Position numbers and translations under genes: made by a program. A stretch of DNA of 64,000 bases from Archegozetes longisetosus (lineage: Eukaryota > Arthropoda > Arachnida > Sarcoptiformes > Trhypochthoniidae): the NCBI GenBank assembly GCA_018873245.2, contig JAEMBT020000009.1, positions 3,560,242-3,624,241 of the forward strand. Reading direction: 5' to 3'. Of the stretch, positions 48,753-59,854 are shown one piece after another. Under the pieces are notes generated by a model that made no database searches, had not been told where the DNA came from, and worked only from the letters and a program-made list of their open reading frames with translations. The number at the start of each line of letters is the position of its first letter. Position 1 is the stretch's first letter.

Positions 48753-51700
48753 TTTGTGAGGTTTAGTAAAAGTGATCAATATTCTCAATCTATTTCTAAA
48801 AGGTATAAGTTTCTCATTTCACACGATTAAACAGGTTTTGATGTCCTTTCTGTGATAATAGTAAGTTTCCATAACTAAATTTAATTTCTGCTTAACATGC
48901 TTTGCATTATCAGTTTTCCAGTTGAAAAAGCAAAATTATAAATATTCAAGTTCAAATTAGTTTTCATGTAGAAGTAGTTATTCTTTCCAATGTAAGGGAA
49001 GAAATGTTAATGTTTAATATTTGCATGTTTTCAAAATTAAGTACTATTAGAAATTCCCTTCAGTAAAATAAGATAAAATTTCATATGATTATAGAATAAT
49101 TATTTTTTTTAAGTCTAATGAGTGCCTAAATTTTGTTTGAAAAATGGGCGTCGACTTCGAGACATTACGTGAGTTTCATAGTTAATTCTGTATAAACTTC
49201 ATAAACAGTTAACGTCAATAACTATTCGATTGCATATCTTTCGATCAATGTTTCTAAATCCTCAGCGGATGTATATTTCGATTTCGAAAATATTATTTTC
49301 AGGTAATTCTTATCTGAGGATTGATTACAATTTTATTGCATTTTTGAGATTTAACTCAGTAAAATATTTACTTACATGAAAAATTAGATAAATTTACGAA
49401 GAATTAGATACCATATCAAAAGTCAATTGAGAAAAAGTTTAGTGACAGATTAAATTTTTACTACAATTTAAGCGATACACATAAACAAAGACAAAGTCAA
49501 AGATTTTTACACAAAACTCAATAAGAGCTTAGCATATAAATCATATAATTTATTATTCAAACAATTATATTCGGTCTAAATTAGCATCCCTATGAGGAAA
49601 AAGTCAGCATTTTTTGATAGTATCGTTATGGCTTTTAGCCAAAAACAGATGCTCACTATAGCTTAAATAAGTTGTTAATTGAACAGATCTTTTCTGATTG
49701 CGTAAGTTCTCTGAATGACTAAAAGGCCGATAAACATGTCGAAATATATCCGGCATATTTTTATTCCAACCCTTATCGACAATCCTGGCAACAGATAAGG
49801 CCCTATAGCCTGTCATATAGACTTCAGATCTATTGTGAAATGTATATCTCAGAACTTGAACCAAAAGTATGACCAAAGCTAGAGATAACTCAGGAGTTTC
49901 CATCCATTAGTCTAGCTGTCCTTCTTTACACATAACACGTTTTACACTCTTTTGAGAGCTTCTCTATGATTTTGAGAAATGGTGATTATAAAAGATCTCA
50001 CAGAAATATGATTTTTATAGAAATATTGAGTGATCGATGCCAATTATATATTCCATTACTGCTAAAATTCTTATCAAAATTTTTATCGCCAAAAATTTTA
50101 GTGAATCAATACTTGTAGTGGGAATTTTATTTTTAATCAAAAAATGTATAGTAATAATTAATTTTAGTGACAATTTTTAAATAATAACTTTGGTCTGAAG
50201 TTATTTACAGAAAATAAGAAGAATGAAGTTTTCAGGATAGATTTTTTTATGTATGTATTAAAGTTTCGTTTAGACGAAAGTAACTTTATTTCTCTTCAGC
50301 ATTTGAAAATTTCACAGAAAATTCAATAATATTTCAAATTGCTTTATGTAAATAAAACTGTTGGCTATCATATATTAATTTTTCCATCAAAATGTGATAT
50401 CTCTCAATAATAGAGAAAAATGAAACAATCATTTCGAACAACTATCAAGCTTGAATATGATTGAAAATTTCATTTTTCTACCTCAGGAAAAATTAAAAAC
50501 TTTCTTACTCTATAACATAATTATCAAGTCTGCATATGATTGAAAATTTTCATTAATTGCTTAAAGAAACAATCGGATATTTTCTTATCAAAAACTTTTC
50601 AAAATGTCAGTTTAATCTTAATTATGTTCTCATAAATATGAATTGGAAAAATTTTTAATTCAAGTCACATTTTCACGAAAGTAGACCATTTTTGTGAAAT
50701 AACTTTGTGATAATTTCAAGTATACTCTTGTCAATAGTAATATGTTTACCAAGTCTTTCACTTATATTTGATATAGTAAAAAGATTCAAATTCCAAGTAA
50801 AATAAATGTAAAAACCATTTGATAAATATAAGAATGTGCAGTAAATCATTTAACTTACTCATCATATATTTAATGACTATATTCTTAATTTTGAGGTGAA
50901 TGGTAATGAATATGAAAATAAGGTTTTAGTCAAAACAACTGAAATATTGTAATACAGTACAACTGATGATTACGATTATAGTGAGACCAGCTATGAAGAA
51001 GATGATAATATTTGTAATGAAATAGTTTTGTCTATATAATGAAAAAATCTCACGAAAATGGAAAGAATAGTACAGTTGGCAAAAATATTAAACATATCTC
51101 AGAATCGTTGCACTATCGAAGAGAGGGCAACAAGTTTGTGGTTCATTGTTAGCAATTGACAAAAGAGAAAGACTAAAATTTTAGAGATTTTGTCAGATAT
51201 TAATTTGAATCTATCATCAGAATGCATGACATCATATCTCATAATCATTACTACATAAGAAGAAAAAATTTATCAGCCATATTGCGTAAGAATTTGATAT
51301 TGGAGTAAACTTTGAACTAGTCAATAATTTTGGTTCAATTATTAGTCATTGACTCTCGTTTTTCGCCGTCTAGATATGTAGATGCAGTTCTTACAAAGCT
51401 TGGTGAATATAAGGAATGTCTCGATGGTGGAAGTCCTATAAATGATTATTGTGAAAGACACTTATTATTAAAGAAAATAATGCTTAATGAAACTTATTCT
51501 ACCATTTTCTGTAGAGGAATCTATTAAAGAAGAGAGCGCTAGTCAAGATTTTAGTTTAGGCTCCAATTTTCATTACAATTTATTTTATCATTAATTTCGA
51601 TAAAACTAACTCTAAACCCTAATCTTTATTTTAAAGCTTTATTAATTCTTAACTAACAAGGTTTTAAATTACTTCAACTTTGTTTGCAATTTTATTGCTA

Positions 51701-51891
51701 CACTTCATAATAATTCTTACCAAATCTTTTGCAACTCTTATTCATATCTACACTTTTGTAATACCCTATTACAGAAAACCTAAAATCTATGTTCACTTTG
51801 TAATCACTGCTATAATAGTGACTTAATCCCGGAGTAATTTCCCAACACTATTATTTGGTATCAAACCTTATCTTCAAACTCTAGTTCATAG
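48753..51891. other. Intergenic, no gene supported
   Basis: A 99-codon minus-strand frame (49604-49903) begins METPELSLALVILLVQ and is somewhat less A+T-rich than its surroundings, but I recognise no family. Around 50955-51520, scattered frames (DYDYSETSYEEDDN; KLGEYKECLDGGSPINDYC) could be the remains of a gene or element. Nothing else recognised. Confidence 0.35.
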
Positions 51892-52532
51892 TAGAGGTGC
51901 GCATTTTACACCGCACCAGCGGGTTTATAGCGAGTGCAGGCGAGTGCGAGTTTGCAAATTCTTATCTTCCACACCTGTACCTAAAATAATCTGCAATTAA
52001 AACTCTTAATTCAATGGTTAACGAGATAAGTATTACATCAGTAGCACAAGATTCTAATATCATGAACGAATGTGTGCTTGAATTCATTGATCATGAACAA
52101 AATCTATAACACTAGTATTATAGAGGTTATGACTATCTACAAAGTAATTTCAACTGTACTCATGGTTTGTTGAAATTTCGGGACGAAAGTAAGGATAGAT
52201 TTTCTAAACTAAGCGTTATTTCAAAAGGGATTTTAACTATACCGGTAACTAATCTATCCACTGTGAAAGATTTCATTCACATTGAATTACCTTTAACAGA
52301 CAGAAGATGTTCAATATATCCAGAAAACTCGATAAACCGCTACTTATAAGATTAAATTTTGGTATTATTTTGCAGAATATAGATTTTGTACTTAATCATA
52401 GTTGATATTTGTATTTACATTCTATTTAATTAAAATAAAAATTTTTGCGATTATTTGCTGGTTATTGCGGGTGACCCGCACTTTTTTGCGGGAGGGTAAG
52501 GGTGCAAAAATCTTCATAGGTGCGCACCTCTA
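51892..52532 (+). mobile_element. 641-bp internally deleted hAT element
   Basis: Inverted ends TAGAGGTGCGCATTTT and (reverse complement) TAGAGGTGCGCACCTATG, with CGCAAAAAAGTGCGGG-type subterminal repeats. The plus strand keeps the end of a hAT transposase: LLKFRDESKDRFSKLSVISK, then GILTIPVTNLSTVKDF and RRCSIYPENS. This matches the family dimerisation pattern W...FP.LS.lA..iL.IP.TS...ER.FS...RR..L.P.... The rest of the transposase is missing. The 8-bp target duplication is not evident. Confidence 0.65.
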
Positions 52533-53195
52533 ATTTACTCGATATTTTATAAACAATAAGAATTTCGACCTCTAATCTATTAAATACTGAATGGTTTATT
52601 CCGATAACAGGTAATTAAAAGAAAAATAAATAATAGTCAATAAAAGAGTTATGTCATTTTGAGCAAAATTGGTTGAAAAAAATTATTTTAATTCAGTATA
52701 TAACTGATTTGTCTCCGTTTTGGTCAATAACCGAGAGGATGAGTATAGATTTTTATAATTTTTTGCAGAGCATATGTGCTCTAAATTCATATTTTTAATT
52801 TTTACAAAGGAAGGAAAGTTAATAATTTCACAAATGAACTGAAGTAAAAAATATTGTCATGAAATAGTTATTCAACATTCTTCAAAAGGTTAATTCCATC
52901 TCCACTAAAATAAAAGTTTTTCTCTTTGATCGAAAAACTCATTTTAATTAACAGATTACTATTAGGAATAGGTTGCATAATTTTTAATAAAGAAAAGTAA
53001 AACTATTTTTTTGTAGGCCTAGTTGATTGATCGTTCATTAAGAAACGGAGCATTACAATATAAGATAGCTACTTATTTAGTGCTGTTGTACTTTATTATT
53101 ATTATACATATTGGAATCTGGTTTTGGTGCAAAATATTTAATAAGAGTAAATATTCTATAAAAAATAGCATACTTCAGTTTTACCAATATATAGC
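52533..53195. other. Intergenic
   Basis: No gene recognised. It includes the likely 3' UTR of the sugar transporter on the minus strand. Confidence 0.35.
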
Positions 53196-54713
53196 TTAAA
53201 ATAAGTTTTTTATTTCTTCAGTGATTTGTTCAATAGTTCTCCCATTAGTTTCAGGAACCTTCTTATAGATAATAACACCAAACATAAGCGTCAAAGTGGC
53301 AAAAAAAGCAAACACATAGATTTCGTATGCCCTCTGCAATGAAAACCAAGTATTAATTCTTATCAAAACTCTGAAAGTTGCATTCAAAATATTAAATACC
53401 AAAAATGATTGAAAGAATAGACCAGTGACTAGATTGGCTGAATATAGGGTTACGACCGAAATACTTGCAGCAACAGACCTCGAATCAGTTCGAAATAGCT
53501 CGGTGAATAAGAAGTTTGGAATAAAACCGGGACCCAATGAGAACATAATAAAATAAGCATATAATGATAGTAAGGTTAAATAACTTATGAATTTTCCATA
53601 TATTTTCAAAGCCAAACAAAAGGTCAGGGAACTTAAACTGCAAAATATCCCTAACATTCCAACCAATAGAAGAGTTATTCGACCAAACCTGTCGACTAGA
53701 AACACAGATATAAATGTTGTTAATATACTAATAGCCAGTAATCCTATTGCCATAATCGATGATGTTATTCCATGAAATCCCACGTTTCTGAAGATAGAGG
53801 TCGAAAAAAGTGATATGACTCTCACTCCAGTCAACTGCTGGCTTAAGATAACAGCTATTGAGATGAATAACGCATTTCTAATTACTGTTTTATTCCATAT
53901 GTCAGATATTCTGAACCTTGAATCGCGTTCAATTGATTGATATTCAACCTTCATTTCGTATAATTCATCGCTGACTTCAGAATCTTCTCGTAATTTTATT
54001 AATACATTTTGTGCTGAAATTTCATCTTTTTGTATAATAAATAAGTATTTTGGCGATTCTTCACATTTAGATAGCATTACGAGCATCAGAACTGACGGTA
54101 TTATCACTGATAGGAACATATATACCAAATTCTTGATTTCAGTCATTTCAAACAGAGACTTCATAACAAGAACTCCTAAACCAGTGCTAAGAATATGTAC
54201 GGATCCGAATATTCCGCGAAAACGAAGAGGTGATATTTCAGTCAAATAAATAGGTCCTAAACAGGCATTCAGTCCAGAATAGGTACCAAATATAAACTGA
54301 CCAGTAATTAGCATTTCGTATGAATTACTCATTTCTGAGAATCCAATAAAAAACAGTGAAAGATATACTAAAGTATTGCTCCAAATAAGACACTTCTTGC
54401 GGCCAAACCTATCTGTCACATATCCGTTTAGTAGTGCACCAAATATTCCTCCAACAGTAAATATATACTTTATGATTAAATATATTTTGTCTATTCTTTC
54501 TGGAAATTTAAATTCACTTTCATATGAATCTTGAGTTTTATGAAAAAAATAAATTTTTTCATTACTTCTTCTTATCAATATTTCTCCAATAAATTTCAAT
54601 AATTGCTTTTGTGTTGTATTGATTACTGAGATATTTATTGCACTAATAATAGCCGATAACACAACTGCTAATACTGGATAAATGAGATATCGAGTTATAC
54701 CACAGCTTAACAT
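53196..54713 (-). CDS. GLUT-like sugar transporter (MFS), copy 2
   Basis: Paralogue of 38056-39670. One frame is open for 505 aa, but residues at 53334-53399 look like a 66-nt phase-0 intron: GTATTT at the start, a TTTTCATTGCAG acceptor, no stop, and a position matching the true intron of copy 1. Spliced, it gives 483 aa (exons 54713-53400 and 53333-53196) and a TM11-12 join that aligns with copy 1; unspliced, it adds 22 residues. Seen: DRFGRKK, FGTYSGLNACLGPIYLTEIS, ESPKYL, SQQLTG, VDRFGR, SLGPGFIP, TELFR and PETNGRT. It is closer to standard GLUT motifs than copy 1 (QQLTG and GPGFIP kept). Twelve hydrophobic segments; it probably moves a hexose or related sugar across a plasma membrane, but the substrate is not proven. 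Confidence 0.85.
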   Translation of the reverse strand: MLSCGITRYLIYPVLAVVLSAIISAINISVINTTQKQLLKFIGEILIRRSNEKIYFFHKTQDSYESEFKFPERIDKIYLIIKYIFTVGGIFGALLNGYVTDRFGRKKCLIWSNTLVYLSLFFIGFSEMSNSYEMLITGQFIFGTYSGLNACLGPIYLTEISPLRFRGIFGSVHILSTGLGVLVMKSLFEMTEIKNLVYMFLSVIIPSVLMLVMLSKCEESPKYLFIIQKDEISAQNVLIKLREDSEVSDELYEMKVEYQSIERDSRFRISDIWNKTVIRNALFISIAVILSQQLTGVRVISLFSTSIFRNVGFHGITSSIMAIGLLAISILTTFISVFLVDRFGRITLLLVGMLGIFCSLSSLTFCLALKIYGKFISYLTLLSLYAYFIMFSLGPGFIPNFLFTELFRTDSRSVAASISVVTLYSANLVTGLFFQSFLVFNILNATFRVLIRINTWFSLQRAYEIYVFAFFATLTLMFGVIIYKKVPETNGRTIEQITEEIKNLF

Positions 54714-55430
54714 AACTTTAATTTTTGAAACTAAAACGCGTAATAGATTATTATTTTGAAACTAGCATAACAATAACATTGAATGTGAGGAAGTGTGATG
54801 TTAGAGAAAATATGGCAGATTAACAAGAACTTTATTTCTGTCTAGTTGTCAATAATCTCTACTCAAGTCGATAAGCAGAAGTAGATAACATCCTGAGGAA
54901 GTTACTGATTTTGTATGCGCTCTAAATTAAAATTCATCGTTAACTAGTGTTATGATTACAGCGAATAGGATTTTTCCATTCTTCTATATAGCATTCGTAT
55001 AGAGCGGATTTATAAAAATGAGAAAATGGTTTTAAGCGTAAATAAATTAGGAAATCAGCAAAAACCAAACTAAAACATTAGTTCATTTAGTTGTCTATAG
55101 CCAATGAAAATTAATTAGAGAAAAGTAGCTTAATAAATCAAAACAAATTTACATTATTTTATACATTAAAAGTTCTATTCCTAAACTTGGTGTTTCAAAA
55201 AACCATTTTTACTACTACTCTTAACAGTAAGTGAATTTTTACTACTCATTTCGAAGTATAGATTTTTTAAGTTATAAGTTAATACTCATGAAGTTGCGAA
55301 GATGCAAAATGAATTTATTTTAATTACTATACACAAGAATGAAAAGGCGTCCACGTTTTCACGCGTCCAAAAATTATATTTTTTAAAAAAAGGTTTAGGT
55401 ATATAAATATGATATTCTAGTATGATATGC

Positions 55431-55465
<35 letters not shown>

Positions 55466-55480
55466 ACTTGTTATAAAATA
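54714..55480. other. Intergenic; shared MFS upstream block and (CA)n
   Basis: About 54800-54950 resembles the DNA upstream of the other sugar transporter (39760-39930). A (CA)n microsatellite lies at 55433-55462. No gene recognised. Confidence 0.5.
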
Positions 55481-56240
55481 CGGCTTTCTCCAAGTCTAAC
55501 TAGGACGATAAAACAGGCTATAATTCAGGAACCATAATACATATTCTGGCCAAATTTGACATGATCATGGACAGACACCCCCCCGATTGATAAATCAATT
55601 TTAAATTTTGAAAAATGAGCAAGGATGAATGAGAAATTTAAATTTTAATGAAAAATTACATATTTTGAAGAAATTCAAATTTAATTTCAGACCAATTAAT
55701 AGTGGGTATGACCCCCGCCAGCCTGTCTCACCGCCTCCAATCTCTGTGGCATTGACTCGATCAAATTAATGTAAAAATGCTTCCAGGAGACATCTCTCAT
55801 TTTTTGATGAGCAGCAATTAGTTTAATAATTATTTTAATACTTACCGCACTCTCTCATTATTGCAGAGCTTTTCCTTTTCTGTGCTCTCATTTTAATAAA
55901 TTTTCGGAACTTTAGTTCCCTTTCCTCCACACTAAATGGCATTTTGAACACAATTTAAATCAAATCTCAATCCTTTGTTTACAAATGTTTTCAGACAATC
56001 GTTTGTATAGCTCATTTAAAAATTAAGTTAAATTTGATTTATTATATGAATTTCAATGAATTTCTTAGTTTCACATTTTCATCGAATTATCACCCTCAAT
56101 TAAAATGTTTTCAAAAACAAACATGATATTTATCAACCGGGGGAGTTTAAGTATGTACATGCAAATTTTCATACAATTTCATCAAGAGGCTTCAGAAATA
56201 TAACATGTTTTACCCTCCTAGTTAGACTTGGAGATAACTG
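55481..56240 (-). mobile_element. 760-bp internally deleted Tc1-type element
   Basis: Inverted ends of about 35 bp: CGGCTTTCTCCAAGTCTAAC and (reverse complement) CAGTTATCTCCAAGTCTAAC, both continuing TAGGA(C/G)G(A/G)TAAAACA, flanked by TA. On the minus strand the start of a transposase (MPFSVEERELKFRKFIKM) is followed, after a large internal deletion, by its end (LIESMPQRLEAVRQAGGGHT), matching the Tc1 family pattern SMPxRxxAVIxxxGGxTxY. A second inverted pair (ATCAACCGGGGGAG / CCCCCCGATTGAT) lies about 100 bp inside each end. The deleted enzyme cannot work; the ends may be movable by a relative. Confidence 0.75.
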
Positions 56241-56828
56241 TATATAATGCATGTTTCTTTTTCATTAGTTAGAGTTATCTCTAGTTAAATGTAAAGATTA
56301 AAAAATTAATAAACAAATGACTTTTATACAATTCGTATACAAATGTAACTAAATTTGAAATTAGCTCGGATTTTGAAGTTTTTATTGAGAAAGGTTTAAA
56401 TTTCAACAGAATATTAAAAATTGAGATAAACAATTTATATTTGTTTCGTAACGAAATATTTCATTATTATTATTTTGATCACTTTAATTTCACGAGAAAA
56501 GTTTAGTTTAAAATCATGAGATTAGATCTCATAAAATTCTTAGCGATTCATGCAATTAGCTCAAACGTCTTAATATTTATGTATAACAAACTCGGATCTT
56601 CTGTAACTAACCAACAGAAGAATAGTTAATTCATATATTATTCGTCCAAAAAGAAGATGCAAAACACCCCTAGAGTTAGAGGTCTTAACAAATAATGAAA
56701 CTTACACAAAATTTTTAACCAATCAAAAAGCACTTTAACATAAACATAACACTTAATTAATTACATAACTTTATACTGTGACAAAATTGATTTAATTGTT
56801 GTTAAATTATGAAAATTTGTGATAAAAA
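56241..56828. other. Intergenic
   Basis: Nothing recognised; very A+T-rich. Confidence 0.35.
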
Positions 56829-57104
56829 TAATTTAAAATGTGAAAAACGGGCTTATATTGCGTCTTAACAGAAAAGAGTCGTAATTAAAAAATATAATGA
56901 TTTGATTAAAATATTATCAATGATGAGGAAACGGGACGTAATTGATAATATTACGATAATATCATCAAACATAGATTTATAATATTATCAATTACGTCCC
57001 GTTTCCTCATCATTGATAATATTTTAATAAAATCATTATATTTTTTAATTACGACTCTTTTCTGTTAAGACGCAATATAAGCCCGTTTTTCACATTTTAA
57101 ATTA
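56829..57104. repeat. Near-perfect inverted repeat, 125-bp arms, 26-bp loop
   Basis: Arms 56829-56953 and 56980-57104 are reverse complements with about one visible mismatch (ATTTGATT against ATTTTATT). The outer arm starts TAATTTAAAATGTGAAAAAC and contains GGAAACGGGACGTAATTG near the loop. There is no coding frame. It could be a foldback MITE or the template of a long hairpin RNA. The high arm identity points to recent origin or to arm-to-arm conversion. Confidence 0.85.
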
Positions 57105-58029
57105 TGGAATTATATACTTTAGAGGTGGGCAACATGTGAGATTAGAGATTTAGTTGAAACACCTGGGGCAACACAGTCGAAATGAAAGATTTCGTTTTTC
57201 AATTTACAATAAAAATGCATTGAGAATAATGTTAGAAAACCTCATGTACTCATATTAATGCTCTATTATATCACTTTTAGTCCTCAAAGTATCGTTTAGT
57301 TAACTTACTGCGTTTTTGAGATTTTGAAGAACAAAGATTTTTGTGTTTCTGTGAATAATCTAACTAAAGGCAAAAACTAGCATAATCTTCTGACAAGTTC
57401 TTTCTTTAGTTTATAGTTCAAAAATATAATCATTGATTGATTGATCAACACGATGTTAGTCTGTATTACATACATATTGATCAACAAACCACTTTCAAAC
57501 GTCACAAACAAACGATTGTGACATTCAGTCGTAAACCTGTTAGAAAGCCGATCGAGAAATAAGTTCAGATAAAATCTTTAGGCAATAGAAATTTTAAATT
57601 ACAAATATTTTTGCAATAATAATGTGAAAATATTTCTCTTATATATGTTTTAATCTAATAAAAAGCTGTTATTACTTGAATTTTCCTTTTAAATGAGATG
57701 AGGAGTTAGTTATGCCAATTAAATTCAATTTGAATTTCTTTTTATTTTAATCGTCATGAACGTCACGCCGATGTACAGTACAAAGGTATAGCTGGAAATT
57801 AATAGTTATAGCTAGCTTTAGGGCTTTTTAAACTTGTATTAGAAGAAATAAAAAATGCTGAAAAAATGCCAGTAACATTGAAATCGAAATTTACGCACTT
57901 AAAGGATTGAGATCTTAAAATTTATTTCTGACTTTTCATGTTTGGTCCCTGAGAGTTGAATCTCCGCAAGAAGACGAAACTCTTTCTTATATGTTTGAAA
58001 AATATTAGAGATAATTCGTTACTTATAAT
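57105..58029. other. Intergenic
   Basis: A lone hAT-like end motif (TAGAGGTGGGCAA) at about 57120 has no visible partner. No gene recognised. Confidence 0.35.
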
Positions 58030-58540
58030 CAATGATGAGCGTGCTCAGTGCTGGTGCTCGTGCTCAGACAAAATTTGGTGCTCAGTGCTCGCGCTCGTGC
58101 TCGGTGCTCGTATTTTGAAGGTGCTCGAGCACCGAGCACCAACTGAACACTATGTCCAAACTTTATGTCTATTGAAAGCTTTAATCCTAAACATATATAA
58201 TGTAAAATACATTCAAAACGTCAAAAGTAAGATTAAATGCCGTTCAAGTATATACTTAACAATAAAAACTGATATCATTTTGCAATAAAATAAGTGAACT
58301 ATTTATAAAAGGATGAAAATAATTATTGAACGTTAACTTTAAAATTAAATCAAAATTTGTTTAGATTTGATATTTATATTAAATTCTAACTTTAGCTCAA
58401 TTCATTGCTTTTTAAATTGAAATATTTCTATTGTTAAAATAAAGATTTGGTTTGATATCGTTCTTATTAGTTTTGATATTAGGAATAAGTGCTCGTGCTC
58501 GGTGCTCGAGGGTAAGGTGCTCGAGCACTGCTCATCATTG
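58030..58540. mobile_element. 511-bp hAT MITE with perfect 8-bp target duplication and GTGCTCG repeats
   Basis: Ends CAATGATGAGCGTGCTC and (reverse complement) CAATGATGAGCAGTGCTC. Identical 8-mers CTTATAAT flank it (58022-58029 and 58541-58548). Inside each end is a dense array of GTGCTCG and its inverse (58036-58140, 58489-58530), the usual layout of hAT transposase subterminal binding repeats. Frames through it are not genes. Confidence 0.9.
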
Positions 58541-58548
58541 CTTATAAT

Positions 58549-59034
58549 AATATTACAATGTCATATGACACTGAAAATAGTGCTAAATAACTTTGTACTA
58601 GCTTGGGGAAACTCAGAAAAACTTGTACAAAATCTCTATTCAAGCTACTTAAGGTTACGCCACTGCATAATACTAAACATAATACCAAAATAGAAGAACT
58701 ATTATCAGTAGAGTTACACAAATTCTGAGATTAAATGTATTTTACTATTGAAATAACAAGTATTTTAATAGTAATATTCAAATGTGTTTCTCTCTGCAAA
58801 ATACTAAACAAACAATTATTCAAACAATTAACTCAAGCGAACACTAATATGATTAATAATTGTTAAATGTTTAAGTAATAAAATTTTTTACTGCATTGAA
58901 AGTCTGAAAAGCCTTTTTTGCATTCATATCATGAACTGGTTTAAAACTTACTATCCTTTCTTAAACTTGACTTAAATTAGGAAATCATTGAATACACGTG
59001 CATTGAATACTTGATCTCCAAATATACGTATATA
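58549..59034. other. Intergenic
   Basis: Nothing recognised. Confidence 0.35.
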
Positions 59035-59601
59035 CGGTGGCCAAGTTTTCTAAACCTAATTCCGGGACATCACAGAGGAATCTTTTAGTTCAAAAATATC
59101 TAAATTAATATGTTTTTGATTCTTATTTAACAGATTATTTATTTTTAATAAAACTGTATTTTTCCCAGATTTTACAGCATTTAGTAAAACAACATTGTTT
59201 TTTACAAAACCATAAAACTCTGTGCATGGTATATCAAAATTAAACTTAGTGCAAATCTCTGCTTTTACTAAGCTAATTCTCATTTGATTTCTTTCATCTG
59301 TCCATACACTTGTAATTACACTAAAAATGCGCTCAACATAATCATTATTAATAGGTATTGCTAAAAATATCCTACAATTTTAGTCAAATTGATAAAATTA
59401 TTTTCAGATAAAATAGAAAAAGAGAAAATAAAGGTTAAAATTATTTTGCAAAACATTCTTGTTTTGCAAATTTAGCCTGTAATAATTGTTATGCTTAATT
59501 CTGGGACATAAGCCGTCCTGGAATGTGTACTCCCGGGACTCTGAAAGTAAAGACTAAAATCCAGGACTATCCTATCCATTCCGGGACACTTGGACACCCT
59601 A
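59035..59601 (-). mobile_element. hAT element remnant with transposase C-terminus
   Basis: Minus strand reads AIPINNDYVERIFSVITS, VWTDERNQMRISLVKAEICT, KFNFDIPCTEFYGFVKNN, and an open tail to 59056. This is the dimerisation region of a hAT transposase, the best preserved of three such pieces here. Ends GGTGGCCAAGTTTTC and (reverse complement) GGTGTCCAAGTGTCCCGG look like terminal repeats; ACGTAT-containing flanks on both sides resemble an imperfect 8-bp duplication. Most of the transposase is deleted. It lies about 250 bp upstream of the ABCG gene. Confidence 0.65.
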
Positions 59602-59854
59602 ACGTATTATAATATCTTTCAATGTCAAACCAGATTTAATGGAATGTCCATGAGTATTACCTCATTATTCAAAAGAAAATTCACTACATTAAGAGAAAAC
59701 TTCATTAGTATACGTTGCTCAATCAAGATATTTGTGTTGCTTTAAAGCTAGTTTAATACAGAAATTAACACTCAAAATATTAAGACGACGTTTAACTAAA
59801 ATTGTCGTTTTCACATACTCCACTATACTTTAATCTATTTAAAAGTAAGACGTT

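Noticed and set aside
48753-48788. Upstream in-frame ATG of ABCH copy 2
   Set aside because: The next ATG at 48752 aligns with the start of copy 1, and the extra 12 residues have no counterpart.
49604-49903. 99-codon minus-strand frame with hydrophobic start
   Set aside because: Slightly unusual composition and a possible signal-like start, but no family and no neighbouring exons; not enough to call a gene.
57956-58288. 110-codon frame with Cys/Leu-rich repeats
   Set aside because: Runs through the GTGCTCG array of a hAT MITE and its flank.
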